Source: Mobilicoccus sp032056465
Lineage (GTDB): Bacteria; Actinomycetota; Actinomycetes; Actinomycetales; Dermatophilaceae
Length of the DNA stretch: 64,000 nucleotides
Assembly: GCF_032056465.1 (NCBI RefSeq)
Contig: NZ_DAMBCL010000003.1
Strand: one strand, 5' to 3'
Position numbers and translations under genes: made by a program. The notes below the pieces were generated by a model. That model did not search any database. It was given only the letters and a program-made list of their open reading frames with translations, and was not told the DNA's origin. Shown here piece by piece: positions 1 to 7,531 of this stretch (position 1 is the stretch's first letter; every line of letters starts with the position of its first letter).

Positions 1-46
1 GACGACGGAGGACGGACGACGACGCGGAGGAGAGCCCGACATGCGA

Positions 47-76
47 AAGCGCCCCCGACGGTGGTCGGGGGCGCTT
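47..76 (-). terminator. Intrinsic terminator after tRNA-Ser
   Basis: Perfect 13-bp inverted repeat (47-59 with 64-76) and a 4-nt loop, lying just 3' of the tRNA-Ser gene on the minus strand. A short T run follows it on that strand. Position and perfect pairing support termination of the tRNA transcript. Confidence 0.75.
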
Positions 77-79
77 CTC

Positions 80-173
80 TGGCGGAGGCGGAGGGATTTG
101 AACCCTCGATGGGGTTTAACCCCCAAACCCGCTTAGCAGGCGGGCGCCATAGACCGGACTAGGCGACGCCTCC
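80..173 (-). tRNA. tRNA-Ser (anticodon GCT)
   Basis: The minus strand folds into a class II tRNA with a long variable arm. The acceptor arms GGAGGCG and CGCCTCC pair perfectly (167-173 with 84-90) and the discriminator is G. The anticodon loop reads CTGCTAA, giving anticodon GCT, which reads AGC/AGU serine codons. The T arm contains GGTTCAAATCC. The 3' CCA is encoded at 80-82, unlike the other two tRNA genes in the window. A strong hairpin follows directly. Confidence 0.95.
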
Positions 174-560
174 ACGCCGAATCCGTGACGCCGCGAGCAG
201 GACCCGCAGCGTGAGACACAGCAGAGGTCAGCCTACCCGGCGCCCTGCGCCGAGACAAAAAACCGACGGCGACGAGACCGACGGTGGTGCCACGGCGAGC
301 CTCCGCTCGACCTCGTCCGAGGTCGCCGCCGCCCCCCCCCCCCCCCCCCNNNNNNNNNNCGCGCGACCCCGCCCGCACCATCGCCGTGCCCTGGCGACCC
401 CACCGTCGCCCGACTCCGCACGACCGGAGGACCGGCGGGGGCACCCCCGCCCGCGCGTTATCATGGGAGGTCGGGGCTGGCGAATTGAGGCCGGACGACG
501 TAGACGGCCGATGACCACAGGGGCGGCGTCGGCCGGCCGTCCGACGCGAGGGGAGAAGCG
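174..560. other. Intergenic region with homopolymer and assembly gap
   Basis: No convincing gene. It contains 18 consecutive C residues (332-349) followed by 10 N (350-359), so the true length here is unknown. A weak -10-like TATCAT lies at 459-464 and could serve the LCP gene. A ribosome binding site (GGGGAGAAG) precedes the ATG at 561. Confidence 0.6.
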
Positions 561-2042
561 ATGAGCAGCGGGAATCCCGGTGTGCCCGGGCCCGAGCCGC
601 GACGCGGGCTCGGCGCCCTGCTGGGTCTCACGACGCTCGGCGCCGTCCTCCCGGGCTCGGGGTTGCTCCTCAGCGGTCGGCGCTGGCTGGGCGGGCTCAT
701 GCTCTCGGCGTTCGTCCTCTCGGTCGTCGGCGCGGCGGCATTCGTCTACGTCAAGGGCCCGACCGAGGTCGCGCTCTTCCTCGGCGTCCGACGCAACCTC
801 CTCCTCGTCCTCGTCATGGCCGGGATCGTCGCCCTCGTCCTGCTCGCCGCCTCCCTCGTCCACACCGCCGCCCTCAACTGGCCGTCACGCCCGCAGACCG
901 CCAAACGCGCGCTGGCCGGCGTGTTCACCAGCGTGCTCGTCCTCGGCGTCCTCGCGCCGGCGGCGCCCGCGATGCAGTACGTGATGATCCACCGCGACAC
1001 GGTGTCGTCGATCTTCTCCCACGGTGACGTGCGCCGAGGTGCGGGCGCGGCCACCCCGATCGGCAGCGGCAAGGACGCCTGGCGCAATTCCCCCCGCGTC
1101 AACGTCATGCTCATCGGGTCGGACGCCTACCCCGGCCGCCCCGGCATCCGCACCGATTCGATGATGGTGGCGAGCATCGACACGGTCACCGGTGACACCG
1201 TGCTCTTCGGCATCCCCCGCAACCTCGAGAACGTGCCCCTCGGCCCCGGCAACCCGCTCTCGCAGGTCTACCCCAAGGGGTACGACTGTGGCGACGAGTG
1301 CCTGCTCAACGAGGTCTGGAACGAGGGCGACAAGCACAAGGACCTCTTCCCCGGCGACCCCATGCCGGGCCTCACCGCCACGCGCCTCGCCCTCTCGGAG
1401 ATCCTCGGCCTCGGCATCGACTACGCCGTCGTCATCGACATCCGCGGGTTCTCGGCCCTCGTCGACGCGATGGGTGGGGTCGAAATCACGGTCAAGGAGC
1501 GCATCCCGATCGGCGGCAAGGTCAAGAACGGGCAGATCGTGCCGGGATCGATCAACGGCTGGATCGAGCCCGGACCGCAGCATATGGACGGCTACACGGC
1601 CATGTGGTTCGCCCGGTCCCGCGCGACGACCGACGACTTCAACCGCATGGGGCGGCAGCGCTGCATGGTCGGCGCGATCGTGCGCCAGGTCGACCCCGCG
1701 ACGATGCTCGAGCGCTACCCGGAGCTCGCGAAGGTCGCCCGCGACCACGTGTACACGGACGTGCCGCCGGAGCACCTGCCCGCGTGGGCGGAGCTCGTGA
1801 GTCGGATCCAGAACGGCAAGATCCGGTCGCTGCCGTTCACGAACAAGATCGTCAAGGTCACCGACCCCGACTACGACCACATCCACGAGGTCGTCCAGAA
1901 CGCGATCTCGCCGCACCCCACCGAGGGCGTCCCCGCGCCGACGGGGTCGACGCCGCGCTCCACGCCCACCCCGCGTCCCTCGTCGAGCCCGTCCCCCGGG
2001 GAGCCGGCCCAGGGTCTCGTCGACGTCAAGAACGCGTGCTGA
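561..2042 (+). CDS. LytR-CpsA-Psr (LCP) family cell-wall glycopolymer ligase
   Basis: The 493-residue protein has about four membrane segments in its first 140 residues (roughly 17-38, 43-65, 79-103, 118-138), then an extracellular LCP domain from about residue 180 to 400. The domain shows NVMLIGSD, the RTDSMM motif (R197, D199) and a late ARSR..DDFNRMGRQR stretch with the conserved arginines that bind pyrophosphate. Known LCP enzymes move teichoic acid, arabinogalactan or capsule precursors from lipid carriers onto peptidoglycan. The extra N-terminal helices are more than the single anchor of classic LytR. The last 50 residues are Pro/Ser/Thr-rich. The start follows a good GGGGAGAAG site. 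The 3' end overlaps the convergent DedA gene by 17 bp. The glycopolymer substrate cannot be told. Confidence 0.93.
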   Translation: MSSGNPGVPGPEPRRGLGALLGLTTLGAVLPGSGLLLSGRRWLGGLMLSAFVLSVVGAAAFVYVKGPTEVALFLGVRRNLLLVLVMAGIVALVLLAASLVHTAALNWPSRPQTAKRALAGVFTSVLVLGVLAPAAPAMQYVMIHRDTVSSIFSHGDVRRGAGAATPIGSGKDAWRNSPRVNVMLIGSDAYPGRPGIRTDSMMVASIDTVTGDTVLFGIPRNLENVPLGPGNPLSQVYPKGYDCGDECLLNEVWNEGDKHKDLFPGDPMPGLTATRLALSEILGLGIDYAVVIDIRGFSALVDAMGGVEITVKERIPIGGKVKNGQIVPGSINGWIEPGPQHMDGYTAMWFARSRATTDDFNRMGRQRCMVGAIVRQVDPATMLERYPELAKVARDHVYTDVPPEHLPAWAELVSRIQNGKIRSLPFTNKIVKVTDPDYDHIHEVVQNAISPHPTEGVPAPTGSTPRSTPTPRPSSSPSPGEPAQGLVDVKNAC

Positions 2043-2790
2043 CCCGCGCGCGCCACGACCGCACGGCCGCCACCGTCATGACCAGCAGGGCGGCGATCGC
2101 CACCCACCCGGCATAGAGCGCGTACTGCTTCACGACGACGACGGCCGCGGCCCCCAGCCACGCCCCGAGGAGGACGCACACGGTCTGGGTCGCCGCCGCC
2201 GTCGCGACGTCGAGAAGGACGAACGTGCGAAACCGCCCACGGGCCGTCCCGAGCGCGACGATGACGAGTTCCCGTGCGACGGGTAGCGGGACGTAGGTGA
2301 GCACGATCGCCACCGCCTGGTAGCGCCGCACGAACGCCTTGGCCCGAGTGATGCGCCGCAGGGCCCGTGGGGAGTCGCCGCCGACCCGGGTGAGCGCGGC
2401 GTCGCCCCACAACCGTCCCGCCCACCAGAACACCCAGTGGAACTTGACGATCGAGAGGATCCCCCCGAGCAACGGCCACAGCCAGGGGCCCTCCCCGACC
2501 CTCGCGGTGGCGCCGACCGCCACCAGCGCGGGCCTGCTCCCGGTGATCACCGCGAGCAGCGCGGGGTCGACGCCCAGCAGCCATGCCCGCAGCGGGATGG
2601 CGACGAACCCGTAGGCGGTCACGAGCAGCAGCCCCCCAGCCACGACCGCCTCGGTCGCACGGCGTCGCCGCTGCGGGTCGAGCCTCGCGCGCGGAGTCGG
2701 GTGGGGAGCGGGTGCCCTCGTCGGTACGGTCGCGGCGGAGCTCGGCACGGCCGGGGACGACCCCTGGCGACCGACGCGTCCGGTGTTCAC
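2026..2790 (-). CDS. DedA/VTT family membrane protein (short, downstream copy)
   Basis: 254 residues from a GTG start that overlaps the stop of the upstream paralogue (GTGA at 2787-2790), so the two are translationally coupled. It has four to five hydrophobic helices and a VTT-like core: GGILSIVKFHWVFWWAGRLW, then a long amphipathic stretch with RRYQAVAIVLTYVPLPVARE. DedA/VTT proteins are bacterial undecaprenyl-phosphate or phospholipid flippases. The related second copy keeps the same MNVPVLPIPRG-type re-entrant segment, here VLTYVPLPVARE. The N-terminus is Ala/Pro/Arg-rich with no clear role. Family assignment is firm; the transported lipid is inference. Confidence 0.8.
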   Translation of the reverse strand: MNTGRVGRQGSSPAVPSSAATVPTRAPAPHPTPRARLDPQRRRRATEAVVAGGLLLVTAYGFVAIPLRAWLLGVDPALLAVITGSRPALVAVGATARVGEGPWLWPLLGGILSIVKFHWVFWWAGRLWGDAALTRVGGDSPRALRRITRAKAFVRRYQAVAIVLTYVPLPVARELVIVALGTARGRFRTFVLLDVATAAATQTVCVLLGAWLGAAAVVVVKQYALYAGWVAIAALLVMTVAAVRSWRARVSTRS

Positions 2791-3752
2791 GCGCGCGTGG
2801 ACGCGCCCGGCTCAGGCGGTCGGCGATCTCCGGAGACGCCCGGGGTGCCGGTGTCGGCGGTGTCGGCGTTGTCAACCGTGTCAGCGGTGTCGACCGTGCC
2901 GGCGGTGTCGGCCGTGTCCGCGGCGCGGGCGCCCTCCCGTTGGGCCTTGCGCATCGCCCCGATGACGATGACGACGAAGATCGCGACGGTGAGCCACAGC
3001 GAGTACCGGGCGATGACCTCGACGACCTGGACGACCGGCTCGCCGATGCGGTAGCCGAGGTAGAGCCACACGGCCTGGACCACGGCGGAGGCCGTGAGGT
3101 CGACGGCGAGGAGCTTGCGGAACCGCGTGCCGGAGACACCGAGCACCGCGGCGATGAGCCCTCGGGGGATGGGCAGGACGGGGACGTTCATGAGGATGAT
3201 GACGAGCGACTCGTACCGTCGTGCCCATTCCCCCGCGCGGGCGGCCGAACGGGCCTTGCGCTTGGAGTCACCGACCATGCTCGTGACGAACACGTCGCCC
3301 CAGAGGCTCCCGGCCCACCACATGAGCAGGTCGAGCTTGATCGCGCTCACCGTCGACAGGACGAACGCGACCACGACGACGGTCATGGAGGTGAGTCCGA
3401 CGGCGTGCTGCGCGCCGATCGTCACGAGCGCCGAGCGGCTTCCCGAGAGCCCGGCGAGCACGAGGGGGTTGTATCCGAGCAGCGTCGGGCGGGCGAGCAT
3501 GATGACGATGCCGTACACCGCGCTGAGGGCGATGAGCGCCAGGCAGACGTGGTCGGCGCGGGTGGGGGTGTACTCCTCCGGCCAGAACCCGGCCTGCGCC
3601 CCGGCGCTCACCTTCTTGGCCGCCGTCGCGCCCGGGCCCCTCTCACCGGAGGCCTGCGCCGAGGCTCGTTCGGCCGCGATCGGATCGGGACGCGGTTCAC
3701 GCGATCCGTGGGGCGGGGGCCGCCGGCCGTCGGTGGGGTGCTCGTCACTCAC
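2787..3752 (-). CDS. DedA/VTT family membrane protein (long, upstream copy)
   Basis: 321 residues from a GTG start at 3752 preceded by GGGGAA. A longer frame runs upstream but crosses the cold-shock gene region and looks non-coding. After a charged 70-residue N-terminus come several membrane helices with the VTT features KLDLLMWWAGSLWGD and MNVPVLPIPRGLI. The family moves lipid carriers across the membrane. The C-terminal tail is an unusual acidic tripeptide repeat of the ADT/VDT/VDN kind, encoded by 9-bp DNA repeats. It is the first gene of a two-gene coupled unit with the shorter paralogue, which suggests the two may work together or hetero-oligomerise (inference). Confidence 0.82.
   Translation of the reverse strand: MSDEHPTDGRRPPPHGSREPRPDPIAAERASAQASGERGPGATAAKKVSAGAQAGFWPEEYTPTRADHVCLALIALSAVYGIVIMLARPTLLGYNPLVLAGLSGSRSALVTIGAQHAVGLTSMTVVVVAFVLSTVSAIKLDLLMWWAGSLWGDVFVTSMVGDSKRKARSAARAGEWARRYESLVIILMNVPVLPIPRGLIAAVLGVSGTRFRKLLAVDLTASAVVQAVWLYLGYRIGEPVVQVVEVIARYSLWLTVAIFVVIVIGAMRKAQREGARAADTADTAGTVDTADTVDNADTADTGTPGVSGDRRPPEPGASTRA
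2850..2921. repeat. 9-bp minisatellite, eight units
   Basis: Eight tandem 9-bp units of the type GGTGTCGGC, with drift between units. They sit in frame near the 3' end of the long DedA gene and encode acidic A/V-D-T/N tripeptides. Copy-number change by slippage would alter tail length without a frameshift. Confidence 0.85.
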
Positions 3753-3839
3753 GGTTCCCCAGGGTAGGCCACCGACCGCGGCGACCCCGGCGGCCGAGTG
3801 CGGACCCGGGCGGGAGGGGTGACTCGCCCCCGCCGGATG

Positions 3840-3896
3840 ACCGGACCTCCCGGGGACCACCGGACCTTCCCGAGACCACCGGACCTCCCTGGAACC
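3840..3896. repeat. 19-bp tandem repeat, three copies
   Basis: Three consecutive 19-bp units beginning ACCGGACCT (3840-3858, 3859-3877, 3878-3896), with the start of a fourth at 3897. They lie between the long DedA gene and the cold-shock gene terminator, outside any coding region. Function unknown. Confidence 0.85.
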
Positions 3897-3930
3897 ACCG
3901 GGACGACCGTCGTGATCTCCCGAGATGCCG

Positions 3931-3963
3931 CGAGGGGCTCCCGGACGAACCGGGAGCCCCTCG
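3931..3963 (-). terminator. Terminator of the cold-shock gene
   Basis: Perfect 14-bp inverted repeat (3931-3944 with 3950-3963) with a 5-nt loop, 18 bp past the stop codon of the minus-strand cold-shock gene. No T tract follows, which is common in high-GC actinobacteria. Confidence 0.75.
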
Positions 3964-3981
3964 GGGAAGTCTGCGGACGGA

Positions 3982-4185
3982 TCAGAGCGGGCGGACGTTG
4001 TCGGCCTGCGGACCCTTGGGACCCTGCGTGACCTCGAACTCCACGCGCTGCGCCTCGTCGAGCGAGCGGTATCCGTTGGTCTGGATGGCGGAGTAGTGGA
4101 CGAACACGTCCGGGCCACCCCCATCCTGCGCGATGAAGCCGAAGCCCTTCTCAGCGTTGAACCACTTGACGGTGCCCTGTGCCAT
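3982..4185 (-). CDS. Cold-shock protein, CspA family
   Basis: A single 67-residue cold-shock domain, the usual family length. It begins MAQGTVKWFNAEKGFGFI, containing the RNP1 motif KGFGFI, and continues with the RNP2 motif VFVHYSAI. The end GPKGPQADNVRPL is typical of the actinobacterial type. These proteins bind single-stranded RNA and DNA and melt secondary structure in mRNA. The gene stands alone, with a long untranslated leader upstream and a strong hairpin downstream, which fits post-transcriptional control of cold-shock mRNAs. There is no strong Shine-Dalgarno; only GAGAG lies about 11 nt ahead. Confidence 0.97.
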   Translation of the reverse strand: MAQGTVKWFNAEKGFGFIAQDGGGPDVFVHYSAIQTNGYRSLDEAQRVEFEVTQGPKGPQADNVRPL

Positions 4186-4647
4186 GGGGAAAACAACTCT
4201 CTACTGGTGTGGCGATGGACGTCGCACTTCGCGGCGTCCCGGCTGCCGCACGACCCCAACTTCAGCAGGCCACCGGAGAGACCCCGGAGGGTCTTCGAGT
4301 GGCGACCGTCGCCGTACTGCGAGGAACTGCACTTGCAACCGCAATCACGTTAACACGATGACCCCCTCGTGAGGAGGGACTCCGCCCCACATCCACACAC
4401 CCGGCCGATTGCCGGACTTTGCCTGGTCAACGCCTGTTTCGGGGGTCGCAACGCCCCGATTCGACGCGCCCGGGCCACCACCCGTTCACGAACTCGCCAC
4501 CGCGGCGACGACGAGGGGACGCCCCGGCGCGGACACCGCGGTCCGACACCGCTCGCGGACACGGCCTCCGCGGCGCCGTGAGCGCTGCCCGAGGCCGGGC
4601 TGAGCGGCGCGATGCGCCGAGGGTGCGCACGGGCGACACCGCGCGGT
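4186..4647. other. Upstream leader of csp and LacI gene 3' region
   Basis: No gene seen. On the minus strand, a lower-GC patch around 4325-4352 contains GTTAAC and TTGC repeats. It may hold the cold-shock promoter, which would leave an untranslated leader of roughly 130 nt. A small 6-bp hairpin at 4605-4619 follows the LacI-type gene and may be a weak terminator. Confidence 0.4.
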
Positions 4648-5658
4648 TCAGGGAGTCGGACGGCAGCCGCACGAGCTGCGGTGGGTGACTTCGCCGCGGA
4701 GGCGCAGGGTCTGCGGGGTGGCGTCGGGATCGGCGATACGCCGGGCGAGCAGCTGGACGGCCCGCGCACCCATCGCGAACGTGGGTTGCGCGATCGCGGT
4801 GAGACCGGGCGTCGCGAGGTCCCCCCAGGGCGGATCGTCGAAGCAGACGAGGGCGATGTCACGGGGCACCACGCGTCCCGCCTCGCGCAGGGCCCGCAGC
4901 ACGCCGAGGCTCATCGAGTCGTTGCCGACGAACACCGCGGTGGGGGCGTCCTCGAGCGCGAGGAGGGCCCGCATCGCGCGACGCCCTCCGGAGTCGGTGG
5001 AGTCGCCACCGACGACGAGCCGATCGTCGATCGGCAGCCCGGCCGACCGGAGGGCCGCCCTGTAGCCCGAGACGCGTTCGTCGGTCGTCGACAACCCGTC
5101 CCGGCCGGAGATGCAGGCGATGCGGCGATGGCCCTTGACCACGAGATGCTCGACGAGCATCGCGGTCGCGCGCTCGTTCTCGACCCCGACCTGGTCGATG
5201 GGTTGATGCTGCAGCCGGTCGACAAGGACGCACGGCAGCTGGTGATCCCGCACGACGCGGGACGCGCCGCGGGCCCACCCGGCCGTCGGCGAGACGAGGA
5301 CGCCACGGACGTGGTGGGCGATGAGGTTGGCGATGACCTCGCGTTCGCGCTCGGGCTCGTCCGAGGTGTCCGACACGAACACCGAGAACCGCTGACGTCG
5401 CGCCTCCCCCTCGATGCCCGCGAACAACTCCTGATGGAAGGGGTTGCCGGACAGCGGGATCGCGACTCCGATGGTCGTCGTGTTCCCGGCCGCGAGGGAA
5501 CGGGCGACGGGCTGATGGGTGAACCCCAACCGATCCATCGCGTCGAGCACCTGACGCCGCGTCACCTCCGCGACGGGGCGGGTGCCGTTGATGACGTGCG
5601 AGACCGTGCTGACGGAGACCCCCGCCTCCTTCGCCACCTGCGTCATCGTCACGGCCAT
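4648..5658 (-). CDS. LacI family transcriptional regulator
   Basis: 336 residues. The N-terminal helix-turn-helix reads TMTQVAKEAGVSVSTVSHVI with the hinge-type LGFTHQPVARSLA. A periplasmic-binding-protein-like effector domain follows (IGVAIPLSGNPFHQEL, GHRRIACISG, FVGNDSMSLGVLRAL, DIALVCFDD). It is likely a sugar- or nucleoside-responsive repressor. I chose the ATG at 5658 because the family begins just before the helix-turn-helix; an upstream in-frame GTG at 5721 adds non-conserved residues. No sugar genes are adjacent, so the target is unknown. A TTGCGCAA palindrome lies 11 nt upstream and may be its own operator. The C-terminus ends in a Cys-containing HRSSCGC tail. Confidence 0.92.
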   Translation of the reverse strand: MAVTMTQVAKEAGVSVSTVSHVINGTRPVAEVTRRQVLDAMDRLGFTHQPVARSLAAGNTTTIGVAIPLSGNPFHQELFAGIEGEARRQRFSVFVSDTSDEPEREREVIANLIAHHVRGVLVSPTAGWARGASRVVRDHQLPCVLVDRLQHQPIDQVGVENERATAMLVEHLVVKGHRRIACISGRDGLSTTDERVSGYRAALRSAGLPIDDRLVVGGDSTDSGGRRAMRALLALEDAPTAVFVGNDSMSLGVLRALREAGRVVPRDIALVCFDDPPWGDLATPGLTAIAQPTFAMGARAVQLLARRIADPDATPQTLRLRGEVTHRSSCGCRPTP

Positions 5659-5668
5659 GTGTCCATCG

Positions 5669-5676
5669 TTGCGCAA
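5669..5676. promoter_or_regulatory. Candidate LacI-type operator
   Basis: Perfect 8-bp palindrome TTGCGCAA with the central CG typical of LacI-family operators, 11 nt before the regulator's start codon. Autoregulation is common in the family. The site is short and could occur by chance. Confidence 0.35.
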
Positions 5677-5838
5677 GACGGGTGGTCCTGACACGTCGGC
5701 GCCTCCCCGAATGTCGACCACCCCCGGGGACGGGCGGGAGGCCTCGCGCCGACACCACGGCAGGACCGGGGAGGAACTCGACCCGGCGCCCGAGATGGGT
5801 ACCCTCGGAAGAGTGCCGTCGCCGCGACGACGGCATCT

Positions 5839-5925
5839 GGAGGGCTCGCATAGTGGCCTAGTGCGGCGGTCTTGAAAACCGCTATGGCGGCAACGTCATC
5901 GTGGGTTCGAATCCCACGCCCTCCG
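5839..5925 (+). tRNA. tRNA-Ser (anticodon TGA)
   Basis: Class II tRNA. Acceptor arms GGAGGGC (5839-5845) and GCCCTCC (5918-5924) pair perfectly, discriminator G. The anticodon stem GCGGT/ACCGC encloses loop CTTGAAA, giving anticodon TGA for UCA/UCG codons. The T arm has GGTTCGAATCC. CCA is not encoded (CCG follows). Confidence 0.95.
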
Positions 5926-6090
5926 CCGAACGGTTCCTGCGACCGACCGCGTTCCTCCCCCCATCCGTCACCGAGGCCCCGGCCCCGGCGATTGCGGGAA
6001 CTCCGACCCGGCCTCACTCGTCGCACTGAGGACGCCTCGCGAGTGGCGAACCCGTAGAGGCGCCCCCAGTCGAACGAAAGGGATCACCCC

Positions 6091-6417
6091 ATGAAGCTCA
6101 AGCTGACGTTCCTCACCGGTGCCGCCGTCGGTTACGTCCTCGGCACCCGCGCCGGCCGCGACCGTTACGACGAGATGAAGAAGCAGGCCGACGCCCTGTG
6201 GCACGACCCGCGCGTCCAGGAGAAGGTCTCCGCCGCGACCGACACGGTCAAGGAGAAGGCCCCCGACGTGGGCGCCAAGATCAGCGCCGCCGCGGAGAAC
6301 GCCGCCTCCACCGTCAAGGACAAGGTCGGCGACGCGGGCGGGGACGACGGCGCGCTCATCGGTCAGGAGAAGGGCAGCGACTACACGCCCCGCGAGACCA
6401 AGGTCCAGTCCACGTGA
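6091..6417 (+). CDS. YtxH-like small membrane-associated protein
   Basis: 108 residues. It opens with a short hydrophobic segment carrying the YtxH hallmark FLTGAAVGYVLGTRAGRDRY, in which a glycine-rich helix is followed by basic residues. A hydrophilic helical stretch with alternating Lys/Glu/Ala (VKEKAPDVGAKISAAAENAA) follows. The family is linked to stress and envelope association in Gram-positives, but its biochemical role is not established. The start has an AAAGGG site. Its stop overlaps the start of the next small gene (GTGA), so the two are probably made together. Confidence 0.85.
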   Translation: MKLKLTFLTGAAVGYVLGTRAGRDRYDEMKKQADALWHDPRVQEKVSAATDTVKEKAPDVGAKISAAAENAASTVKDKVGDAGGDDGALIGQEKGSDYTPRETKVQST

Positions 6418-6605
6418 CCGACGCGTTCGAGGACGTCTCCCCCGAGGACGTCGAGCGCCGCGCCGATCTTCTCCCCGAGGAGATCGCTGCCGGCAGCGAC
6501 GACCCCGAGTCCCAGGCCGAGGCCATCCTCGCCGAGTCGGAGGAGCGCACCGAGAACGAGGCGGTCGGCATCCGCAGCGACAACGTCGCCTCCGACGGCG
6601 ACTGA
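6414..6605 (+). CDS. Small acidic conserved protein downstream of YtxH
   Basis: 63 residues from a GTG start (6414) embedded in the GTGA overlap with the YtxH gene. The product is strongly acidic, beginning MTDAFEDVSPEDVERRADLL and containing EAILAESEERTENEA. It has no membrane segment. I recall similar small acidic proteins next to YtxH genes in related actinobacteria, but no function is known to me. Translational coupling suggests it partners the YtxH protein. A strong bidirectional hairpin ends the unit 19 bp later. Coding is supported by position, overlap and GC-rich third codon positions. Confidence 0.75.
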   Translation: MTDAFEDVSPEDVERRADLLPEEIAAGSDDPESQAEAILAESEERTENEAVGIRSDNVASDGD

Positions 6606-6623
6606 ACGCGACAGGATCCCCAC

Positions 6624-6673
6624 GCACGACGCAGGCCCCGACCGGTGACAACCGATCGGGGCCTGTGTCGTGC
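6624..6673. terminator. Bidirectional terminator
   Basis: Long inverted repeat of about 22 bp with few mismatches and a short loop, centred near 6648 between the small acidic gene (plus) and cysE (minus). It can serve both converging transcripts. Confidence 0.8.
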
Positions 6674-6705
6674 GCGGTACGCCGGGTGTCGGCGTCGGGG
6701 TGACC

Positions 6706-7488
6706 TCAGATCCAGAGGGCGGGGTCGGCGAACATCGCGTCGACCGGGTCCTCCTCGCCGCTCAGCACGCGGGTCTTGGCCGGGATGCCGGTGGCGACGT
6801 GGTTGGGGGCGACGTCCTTGACGACGACGGAGTTCGCACCGATCTGCGAGCCGTCACCGAGGGTGACCGCGCCGAGGATCTTCGCCCCGGCCCCCACGGT
6901 GATGCCGTTGCCGAGGGTGGGGTGGCGCTTGCCCTTGTTCAGCGTGCGACCGCCGAGGGTGACGCCCTGGTAGAGCATCACGTCGTCGCCGATCTCGGCG
7001 GTCTCACCGATGACGACGCCCATACCGTGGTCGATGAAGAACCGCCGCCCCACGGTGGCGCCGGGGTGGATCTCCGTGCCCGTGACCGTCCGCGCGACGT
7101 TGGAGAGCAGCCGCGCCGGGATGCGCAGCTTCTCCCGCTGCCACATCGAGTGGGCGACCCGGTGCGCCCAGATCGCGTGCAATCCGGGGGACACGAGCGC
7201 CATCTGCGCCCGGGAGGTGGCGGCCGGGTCTCGTTCGACCGCGGCGTCGAGGTCCTCGACGACCGCGTCCGCGACGCGACGCCACCACGGGCGCGCGGCG
7301 CGATCGGCCTCGAGGACGGAGTCCTCGTGGGTCGTCGTGATGCCCACGCACGCCTTCTCCTCCGGCGTGGCCGGCGTGGAGTCGGAGTCGTCGCGGACCT
7401 GGCCGACCAGACGGAGCCTCGGCAGCGCCTGACGTGCCGCGTCGACGACCGAGGAGGCCTGGGAGAGCGTGTTGGTCGACGTCGTCAT
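6706..7488 (-). CDS. cysE: Serine O-acetyltransferase
   Basis: 260 residues. CysE acetylates L-serine to O-acetylserine, the substrate of cysteine synthase. The N-terminal helical domain (HAIWAHRVAHSMW) precedes a left-handed beta-helix of hexapeptide repeats with the active-site segment GRRFFIDHGMGVVIGETAEI and LYQGVTLGG. The C-terminus ends in isoleucine (DPALWI), the residue that inserts into the CysK active site in the cysteine synthase complex. The start follows GAGGA at good spacing. The roughly 60 residues before the conserved domain are variable. It lies 43 bp after cysK, forming a cysK-cysE operon. Confidence 0.95.
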   Translation of the reverse strand: MTTSTNTLSQASSVVDAARQALPRLRLVGQVRDDSDSTPATPEEKACVGITTTHEDSVLEADRAARPWWRRVADAVVEDLDAAVERDPAATSRAQMALVSPGLHAIWAHRVAHSMWQREKLRIPARLLSNVARTVTGTEIHPGATVGRRFFIDHGMGVVIGETAEIGDDVMLYQGVTLGGRTLNKGKRHPTLGNGITVGAGAKILGAVTLGDGSQIGANSVVVKDVAPNHVATGIPAKTRVLSGEEDPVDAMFADPALWI

Positions 7489-7531
7489 GGTTTCGTCCTC
7501 GCTTGTCGCGTCGATACGGGGATGGGGCGGG

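Noticed and set aside
2850..2921. CRISPR-like array
   Set aside because: Units are 9 bp, contiguous with no spacers, and in frame within a coding region.
4186..4259. N-terminal extension of the long DedA frame back to 4259
   Set aside because: It would run through the cold-shock gene on the same strand in another frame. The GTG at 3752 starts where the sequence becomes protein-like.
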